From positions 98,049-162,048 of the forward strand of contig NZ_QWVS01000023.1 of NCBI RefSeq assembly GCF_003570725.1: a DNA stretch of 64,000 nt, in the 5' to 3' direction. The position numbers were made by a program, and so were the translations under genes. Positions 57,274-64,000 of the stretch are shown here, in pieces. Origin of the DNA: Peribacillus asahii (GTDB lineage: Bacteria; Bacillota; Bacilli; Bacillales; DSM-1321). The stretch's first letter is position 1. Each line of letters begins with the position of its first letter. The notes under the pieces are model-generated. The model saw only the letters and a program-made list of their open reading frames with translations, made no database searches and was not told the origin of the DNA.

Positions 57274-57346
57274 GAAGTGGCGGGGAATGGTAAGCTGTTC
57301 GAGCCGCTTGCGCATTTCTTCTTGTAATCGATTGGAGGTGAACAGG

Positions 57347-58300
57347 GTGTCTTTTGCTTCGGAAACAAAAAAAGAATTGACCACTTTAGAAAGCAAGGGC
57401 TGCTGCAGCAAAGCAGAACTCTGTGCGCTTATACGCATGAATGGATCTCTTTCATTTTCTAATCGAAAGTTAATTATCGATATTCAAACAGAAAATGCAG
57501 CAATTGCTAGAAGAATTTATACGCTGCTTAAAAAGAGCTATGAAGTGCAAGTAGAATTGCTAGTTCGGAAAAAAATGAAGCTAAAAAAGAACAATGTATA
57601 TATTGTAAGAATATCAGCTGGCGGACAAGAGATTTTAACGGATTTAGAGATTTTAGGTGAGGGATTTGAAATTCTTCATCACTTATCCGATAACATCATA
57701 GGGAAGAAATGTTGTAAGAGATCTTATTTAAGAGGTGCCTTTCTAGCTGGAGGGTCGGTCAATAATCCAGAAACATCGTCTTATCATCTAGAGATTTTTT
57801 CACTTTATAAAGAGCATAATGATGCATTATGTGAGCTTATGAATATATTTGGATTAAAGGCTAAAACGTTAGAGCGTAAAAAAGGCTATATTACGTATTT
57901 AAAAGAAGCCGAGAAGATTGCAGAATTTTTGAGCGTAGTCGGTGCGCATTCTGCTTTATTACGATTTGAAGATGTTCGTATTGTAAGAGATATGCGTAAT
58001 TCGGTGAACCGGCTCGTTAACTGTGAAACCGCCAATCTGAATAAAACGATTGGGGCTTCTTTACGACAAGTGGAAAACATTCGGTATATTGAAGAGACGG
58101 TTGGCTTAAGTGTGCTGCCAGATAAGCTTAGAGAAATTGCAGAGTTAAGAGTCGCTTATCAAGATGTGACATTAAAGGAATTAGGTGAGATGGTATCAGG
58201 CGGGAACATTAGTAAGTCAGGTATTAATCATCGGTTAAGAAAGATTGACGAAATTGCAGATAAACTTCGTGGAGGAGAAGCATTGTCGGCGAAGAAATAA
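57347..58300 (+). CDS. whiA: WhiA-family DNA-binding protein
   Basis: 317 residues: an N-terminal LAGLIDADG-like domain ([17 protein letters not shown], then [24 protein letters not shown]) and a C-terminal HTH ([26 protein letters not shown]). It has lost the endonuclease residues and acts in division and chromosome segregation. GTG 57347 follows GGAGGTGAACAGG, the best RBS around; the frame remains open upstream. Confidence 0.95.
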   Translation: MSFASETKKELTTLESKGCCSKAELCALIRMNGSLSFSNRKLIIDIQTENAAIARRIYTLLKKSYEVQVELLVRKKMKLKKNNVYIVRISAGGQEILTDLEILGEGFEILHHLSDNIIGKKCCKRSYLRGAFLAGGSVNNPETSSYHLEIFSLYKEHNDALCELMNIFGLKAKTLERKKGYITYLKEAEKIAEFLSVVGAHSALLRFEDVRIVRDMRNSVNRLVNCETANLNKTIGASLRQVENIRYIEETVGLSVLPDKLREIAELRVAYQDVTLKELGEMVSGGNISKSGINHRLRKIDEIADKLRGGEALSAKK

Positions 58301-58321
58301 AGGGGATAGGAGGAAGATGGG

Positions 58322-58579
58322 ATGGTGGAAAAACAAATAGAAGTACAATTGAAAACCGGATTGCAAGCTCGTCCAGCCGCTCTTTTTGTTCAGGAAGCAA
58401 ACCGTTTTAATTCAGACATCTATTTGGAGAAAGACGGTAGGAAAGTAAATGCTAAAAGCATTATGGGCTTAATGAGTCTTGCTATTAGCTCCGGTGTATC
58501 GGTGAAGGTTATTGCTGATGGGCGAGATGAGCAAGAAGCGTTAGAATCGCTCATCCAGTTTATTCAACAAGAAGGATAA
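58322..58579 (+). CDS. crh: Catabolite repression HPr-like protein Crh
   Basis: 85 residues, an HPr homologue. The phosphotransfer His15 of HPr is Gln here (TGLQARPAAL), which defines Crh. Regulatory Ser46 is kept in NAKSIMGLMSLAI. HprK (encoded at 38744) phosphorylates it, and Crh-Ser-P is a corepressor of CcpA. Last gene of the whiA cluster. Confidence 0.97.
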   Translation: MVEKQIEVQLKTGLQARPAALFVQEANRFNSDIYLEKDGRKVNAKSIMGLMSLAISSGVSVKVIADGRDEQEALESLIQFIQQEG

Positions 58580-58585
58580 TACATC

Positions 58586-58618
58586 GAAAAAAGCGTCCTA
58601 TAACAGGACGCTTTTTTC
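58586..58618 (+). terminator. Terminator of the yvcI-crh operon
   Basis: AAAAAAGCGTCCT pairs perfectly with AGGACGCTTTTTT around ATAAC. Confidence 0.95.
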
Positions 58619-58636
58619 TAGAAGATAAAAGAAAAT

Positions 58637-58669
58637 GTAAAGTGTCTAGCTCCAGACACCTTACATTTT
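58637..58669 (-). terminator. Terminator of clpP
   Basis: On the minus strand GTAAGGTGTCT pairs with AGACACTTTAC around GGAGCT, then ATTTTCTTTT. Its inner word TGTCTAGCTCCAG is the same as the opening of the interspersed repeat, so it may be a relic end of one. Confidence 0.75.
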
Positions 58670-58675
58670 TCTTAC

Positions 58676-59281
58676 TTAAGATTCTTTTTTATCTTCTAGT
58701 ACATTGCGAGTAATAACTTTATCAATTAAGCCATATTCAAGTGCTCGTTCAGCTGTCATAAAGTTATCGCGCTCTGTGTCTCGTTGAAGGGTTTCTAACG
58801 ATTGACCAGTGCGATCGGCTAAAATTTGATTTAATTTTTCTTTTAAGAAAAGGATGCGACGAGCAGCAATTTCGATTTCTGTTGCTTGACCTTGCGCACC
58901 GCCAAGTGGTTGGTGAATCATAACTTCACTGTTTGGAAGAGCAAAACGTTTTCCTTTTTTACCAGCTGCAAGTAAGAATGCACCCATAGAAGCAGCCATT
59001 CCGATACATACAGTTGATACATCTGGTTTAATGTATTGCATTGTATCGTAAATTGCCATACCAGATGTAATACTTCCACCAGGGCTATTAATGTATAGAG
59101 TAATATCTTTCTCTGGATTTTCTGCCTCTAGGAATAATAGTTGAGCAACAATAGAGTTAGATACATTATCATCAATTGCGCTTCCTAGCATAATAATCCG
59201 GTCTTTTAATAAGCGAGAATAAATATCGTAGGCACGTTCCCCACGGTTTGTTTGTTCGATAACTGTAGGAATTAAGTTCAT
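58676..59281 (-). CDS. clpP: ATP-dependent Clp protease proteolytic subunit
   Basis: 201 residues. Catalytic Ser in [15 protein letters not shown], His in [11 protein letters not shown] and Asp in [10 protein letters not shown]. It forms the tetradecameric chamber fed by ClpC, ClpX or ClpE. Start ATG (59281) follows AAAGGAGGAAC; longer in-frame extensions are not conserved. A CtsR operator overlaps its promoter. It is a lone gene transcribed leftward. Confidence 0.98.
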   Translation of the reverse strand: MNLIPTVIEQTNRGERAYDIYSRLLKDRIIMLGSAIDDNVSNSIVAQLLFLEAENPEKDITLYINSPGGSITSGMAIYDTMQYIKPDVSTVCIGMAASMGAFLLAAGKKGKRFALPNSEVMIHQPLGGAQGQATEIEIAARRILFLKEKLNQILADRTGQSLETLQRDTERDNFMTAERALEYGLIDKVITRNVLEDKKES

Positions 59282-59332
59282 GTTTAGTTCCTCCTTTTGA
59301 TTAAGAAAGTGGTTAAATTTGTTTATGTATGT

Positions 59333-59363
59333 ATGATACACTTTTTGGTCAATTTAGGTCAAA
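59333..59363 (-). promoter_or_regulatory. clpP promoter with CtsR operator
   Basis: The plus strand reads GGTCAATTTAGGTCAAA (59347-59363), a CtsR heptad direct repeat (RGTCAAA-N3-RGTCAAA, one mismatch). On the minus strand TTGACC (59357-59362) is the -35, and TATCAT (59333-59338) is the -10 with 18 bases between them. So bound CtsR blocks polymerase until heat stress. Confidence 0.85.
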
Positions 59364-59573
59364 CAAAACAAACTTATTTATGTATATATTTGTTCGACAT
59401 TTTTCTAGTGACTCCTTCCAAAGATTTGGATTTTACCTCTTCTTTGTTGTAATTTTGAATGAATAGTGAAAGTTCTTTATCCATTATATCCAAACGTGGC
59501 AAATTTAAACCACAAATTCACTTGCAAACATACCTTATCTAGCCTATAATGAACTGTATTAAAAAATGATTTT

Positions 59574-59645
59574 GCCCTCGTGGTGCAACGGATAGCACGT
59601 GAGATTCCGGTTCTTAAGATGTGGGTTCGATTCCTGCCGAGGGCG
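59574..59645 (+). tRNA. tRNA-Arg (anticodon CCG)
   Basis: Acceptor GCCCTCG (59574-59580) pairs with CGAGGGC (59638-59644), with discriminator G. The D arm is GTGC/GCAC. The anticodon stem TGAGA/TCTTA encloses TTCCGGT, with anticodon CCG at 59607-59609. The T arm is GTGGG-TTCGATT-CCTGC. CCA is not encoded. It reads codon CGG and is a lone tRNA gene with its own terminator. Confidence 0.93.
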
Positions 59646-59647
59646 TC

Positions 59648-59690
59648 CAAAAGCTTTCTCCTTCATAAAGTGAAGGAGGGGGCTTTTTTT
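59648..59690 (+). terminator. Terminator of the tRNA-Arg gene
   Basis: AAAGCTTTCTCCTTC pairs with GAAGGAGGGGGCTTT with two mismatches around ATAAAGT, followed by seven T. Confidence 0.85.
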
Positions 59691-59699
59691 ATTTTGCTA

Positions 59700-60060
59700 C
59701 TATTTATTCACATAGCCGTTCCTTTACTCTACCTCTTAATTTGAAAGATTCATAAAGTGAAACTTTCACCCTCCACTGATAGTTAGCCGCCTCGCTTCAA
59801 TCAAGTGACCGTACGAAACTGATTGGTGAAAGCTTACCGGTTGGACCTTTAAGGGCCTTTATTTCTCGCCTGTCTTCTTTGTTTCCTCATGAGTTTTAGG
59901 TTGGATTCTTACTGCCTACTAAGTGCGGGATAAATTTTTTAGCATGCGTTCGTCAATCTTTGTCGTAAATGTATGATTGCAACATATAGTGAATAAAAAC
60001 AAATAAATAGGTAAGCGTTTGCAAGAAAAGTGTGTGTTATTTTTTTCAAATATTGTAAAA
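59700..60060. other. Non-coding region between tRNA-Arg and rpoN, partly structured
   Basis: No gene is supported. CTTTCACC (59763-59770) and GGTGAAAG (59825-59832) are complementary over 54 bases. GGACCTTTAAGGGCC at about 59842-59856 is nearly palindromic, and the base composition is less AT-rich than other spacers. It could be a structured RNA or the relic of a repeat element. The rpoN promoter should lie in its right part but I cannot pinpoint it. Confidence 0.35.
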
Positions 60061-60083
60061 TAGAGTTGGGGAGGGATTTGCAA

Positions 60084-61412
60084 GTGAATATGAAAGCCGG
60101 ATTGTTTCAACAGCAAACATTAAAAATGGCAATGACTCAAGAGTTAACTCAATCGATAGCCCTTTTACAATATTCGACGCAGGAGCTTTCTGCCTTTTTA
60201 GAAAATAAAATGATGGAGAATCCTTTATTATCTGTTGATGAGCCTTCATCTACAATTTTTCACCTAGGGATGGATCGAAAAAAACGAAAACGGACGAAGA
60301 AAGATTATGATTCCGATTACTGGATTGAGCAAGCAAGTGAAGATCATCCTTCGCTTGAAGCCCACCTTCTATCACAAGTAAATCTTCAAAAATTAACGAA
60401 AGAAGAGCAGAGAGCCTTCAATCTTCTTATTCAAAACTTAGATGAAAATGGTTATTTACGTGTTCAACTAGATGACTTATGTACCCCTTCTATTACCTTT
60501 GATGCGTTACAAAACAGTCTAGAGTTACTCCAACAGCTTGAACCGCATGGGGTGGGGGCAAGAAACCTTCAAGAATGTTTATGGATTCAAGCCTATGCAG
60601 ATGCTAGAGAGCCATTAGCCGAGATGATTTTACAAAACTACTTTCTTGAATTTGCTAATAAACGATGGAAAGAGCTTAGTAAGCAATTAGGTGTATCTTT
60701 ACAAGACATTCAAAGAGTGTTTGATTATATTCAAACATTTAATCCACGACCAGCTTCATACTTTCATCAAGAAAAATCGACATATATTGTGCCGGACGTC
60801 ATTGTTGAAGTTCGTGACGGCCAAATATTTATCGGCGATCTAGATGGCAATACACCAAAGTTAAGTGTTGATAAACAATATTTTCATAGAATGAAACAGC
60901 ATCAAGATAAACAGGTTAAGCAATTTGTTCAAGAGAAATGGCAGGAGTATCAATGGATTTCACGCGGAATTCAACAGCGTAAGGAAACCATTTTGCGAGT
61001 CATGCGCTGTATTGTGGAAAAACAACCAAAATGTTTTTACCATGGACTAGAATACGTACAACCAATGACAATGAAGGATGTAGCCGATGAGTTGGAAATT
61101 CACGAATCGACAGTTAGTCGTGCAGTAAAAGGAAAATACGTACAGACCCCATTTGGCACGATTGATATGCGCACGTTTTTCTCTACTTCTCTTTCATCGA
61201 CCGATTATGGAAAAGATATTTCGGGACTGCAGGCTAAGAATCTATTAGCCGCTGCAATTAAGCAGGAGAATAAGAAAAAGCCGCTTTCGGACCAAGACCT
61301 TGTCGAGTTATTACAAAAAGAACATGGTCTTGTATTGGCGCGAAGAACGGTGGGGAAATATCGTGAACAATTAGGGATCCCATCGTCATCGAAACGGAAG
61401 CGATTTGATTAA
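60084..61412 (+). CDS. rpoN: RNA polymerase sigma-54 factor
   Basis: 442 residues (SigL in B. subtilis). The Gln-rich activator-binding region I is at the start (GLFQQQTLKMAMTQELTQSIALLQYS). The core-binding domain follows, then an HTH (TMKDVADELEIHESTVSRAVKGKYVQTPFG), and the RpoN box ARRTVGKYREQLGIPSSSKRKR at the end. It needs enhancer-binding ATPases. GTG 60084, eight bases after GGGGAGGG, is the likely start; ATG 60090 is further. Confidence 0.96.
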   Translation: MNMKAGLFQQQTLKMAMTQELTQSIALLQYSTQELSAFLENKMMENPLLSVDEPSSTIFHLGMDRKKRKRTKKDYDSDYWIEQASEDHPSLEAHLLSQVNLQKLTKEEQRAFNLLIQNLDENGYLRVQLDDLCTPSITFDALQNSLELLQQLEPHGVGARNLQECLWIQAYADAREPLAEMILQNYFLEFANKRWKELSKQLGVSLQDIQRVFDYIQTFNPRPASYFHQEKSTYIVPDVIVEVRDGQIFIGDLDGNTPKLSVDKQYFHRMKQHQDKQVKQFVQEKWQEYQWISRGIQQRKETILRVMRCIVEKQPKCFYHGLEYVQPMTMKDVADELEIHESTVSRAVKGKYVQTPFGTIDMRTFFSTSLSSTDYGKDISGLQAKNLLAAAIKQENKKKPLSDQDLVELLQKEHGLVLARRTVGKYREQLGIPSSSKRKRFD

Positions 61413-61431
61413 AAAGGATGATGGTAAGGCA

Positions 61432-61668
61432 GTGGATACATTTCAATTATATAGTCGAAAAAAATGTTGTTTATGCGATCAAGCAAAGCTCGTACTTGAA
61501 GAAATAAAGACGGAGATGGGAATTTTATATGAAGAAATTGATATTGACTATAGTGATGAATTAACCGAGCGGTATGGAATGATGATTCCGGTTGTGCAAT
61601 GGCAAGGGGAAATAGTTCAGTATGGTCATGTATGGAAAGATGAATTGCTTCAGAGAATAAAAAGATAA
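61432..61668 (+). CDS. Glutaredoxin-like thioredoxin-fold protein (DUF836 type)
   Basis: 78 residues: TFQLYSRKKCCLCDQAKLVLEEI with a CxxC (CCLC), then YEEIDIDYSDELTERYGMMIPVV with the cis-Pro, then QWQGEIVQYGHV. A small thiol oxidoreductase. GTG 61432 lies nine bases after AAGGATGATGG; a TTG at 61405 would overlap rpoN. It is 20 bases from rpoN and probably in its operon. Confidence 0.8.
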   Translation: MDTFQLYSRKKCCLCDQAKLVLEEIKTEMGILYEEIDIDYSDELTERYGMMIPVVQWQGEIVQYGHVWKDELLQRIKR

Positions 61669-61683
61669 TTTTTTGATTAATAT

Positions 61684-61712
61684 TTGAAGAACGATTATAA
61701 TCCTGCTAGAAT
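61684..61712 (+). promoter_or_regulatory. Sigma-A promoter of cggR-gapA
   Basis: TTGAAG (61684-61689), 17 bases, TAGAAT (61707-61712). It lies about 100 bases before cggR and 30 before the CggR operator, so bound CggR would act as roadblock or repress. The -10 sits in the loop and stem of the rpoN-operon terminator. Confidence 0.7.
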
Positions 61713-61737
61713 AAATTTATAGCAGGAATATTTTTTT
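61701..61737 (+). terminator. Terminator of the rpoN operon, overlapping the cggR promoter
   Basis: TCCTGCTA (61701-61708) pairs with TAGCAGGA (61720-61727) and is followed by ATATTTTTTT. Confidence 0.7.
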
Positions 61738-61744
61738 GGTGTTA

Positions 61745-61783
61745 GTGGGACGATAAAGTCATGTGTGGGACGTTTTGTGTCCC
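61745..61783 (+). promoter_or_regulatory. CggR operator
   Basis: Two direct repeats: GTGGGACGATAAAGTC (61745-61760), then GTGGGACGTTTTGTGTC (61765-61781). This is the tandem GGGAC...GTC pattern of the B. subtilis CggR operator, released by fructose-1,6-bisphosphate. It lies between the promoter and cggR. Confidence 0.85.
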
Positions 61784-61809
61784 TTTGGTTTAGATAGGGG
61801 TTTATACGA

Positions 61810-63878
<2,069 letters not shown>

Positions 63879-63920
63879 AGTGAAGCATCACACTCTTTTA
63901 ATTAATGATTGGTTGAATTT

Positions 63921-63966
63921 ACGGGCAGTCCCCCTTCTCAAGATTATGAGGAGAGGGACTGCCCGT
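63921..63966 (+). terminator. Long hairpin after gapA
   Basis: ACGGGCAGTCCC (63921-63932) pairs perfectly with GGGACTGCCCGT (63955-63966), with CTTCTC/GAGGAG inside. T residues after it are sparse (TCATTGTATTG), so it may terminate only partly or process the mRNA before the downstream glycolytic genes. Confidence 0.75.
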
Positions 63967-64000
63967 TCATTGTATTGTAAGAAAAAGTTTTTAAAAAAAT

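Noticed and set aside
59574..60060. Genomic island integrated at tRNA-Arg
   Set aside because: No integrase and no direct repeat of the tRNA 3' end in the window; flanking genes keep the expected order.

Overview
The window is chromosomal DNA of a low-GC, motile, probably spore-forming member of the Bacillaceae (Bacillus sensu lato). Two things support this. The gene order hag-flaG-fliD-fliS-fliT-hpf-secA-prfB ... ftsEX ... ctpB-minJ ... csbA-uvrBA-yvlB-hprK-lgt-yvoD-ppaX-yvoF-hisZGDBHAFIE-yvcD-trxB-yvcI-rapZ-yvcK-whiA-crh-clpP ... rpoN-cggR-gapA closely follows the Bacillus subtilis map. Sites for sigma-D, sigma-H, sigma-W, CtsR and CggR also sit where that lineage would have them. I cannot name the species.

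Layout. (1) 1-15000, motility: a truncated sugar acyltransferase, a wrecked flagellin locus (two flagellin C-terminal tails and a group I intron core), three small genes including yjfB, a 1524-residue FliK-like protein built on 82-residue repeats with its FlhB-like partner, a FliS paralogue, an 857-residue flagellin, a YaaR-family gene, then flaG-fliD-fliS-fliT and hpf. (2) 14500-16000: an L,D-transpeptidase and a sinI/sinR pair that point toward each other. (3) 16198-24723: secA, prfB with its programmed frameshift, a YitT-family gene, cccB, ftsE-ftsX and a coiled-coil M23 endopeptidase. (4) 24817-26824, accessory insert: a NERD-domain gene and a 1-kb array of about nineteen 52-bp hairpin units, flanked by a 14-bp direct repeat. 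(5) 26917-42632: ctpB, minJ, an SH3b-amidase, csbA, uvrBA, yvlB, hprK-lgt-yvoD-ppaX-yvoF. (6) 42678-44556: a class D sortase with an acidic LPNTA substrate and a 47-residue small gene. (7) 44936-51477: the complete his operon. (8) 51777-58579: yvcD, trxB, yvcI-rapZ-yvcK-whiA-crh. (9) 58676-63966: clpP, tRNA-Arg(CCG), rpoN, a glutaredoxin-like gene, cggR and gapA.

How the parts work together. The first 15 kb makes the flagellar filament (flagellin, cap, chaperones), with SinI/SinR as a probable motility/biofilm switch beside it. ftsEX with the M23 enzyme, ctpB, minJ, the amidase and the transpeptidase form a cell-envelope and division group. hprK, crh, yvcK, rapZ, cggR and gapA are the carbon-flux control set. 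The most unusual items are the intron-bearing flagellin relic, the repeat-expanded FliK-like protein, the convergent sinI/sinR pair and the 52-bp hairpin array. No prophage, complete IS element or CRISPR array was seen.
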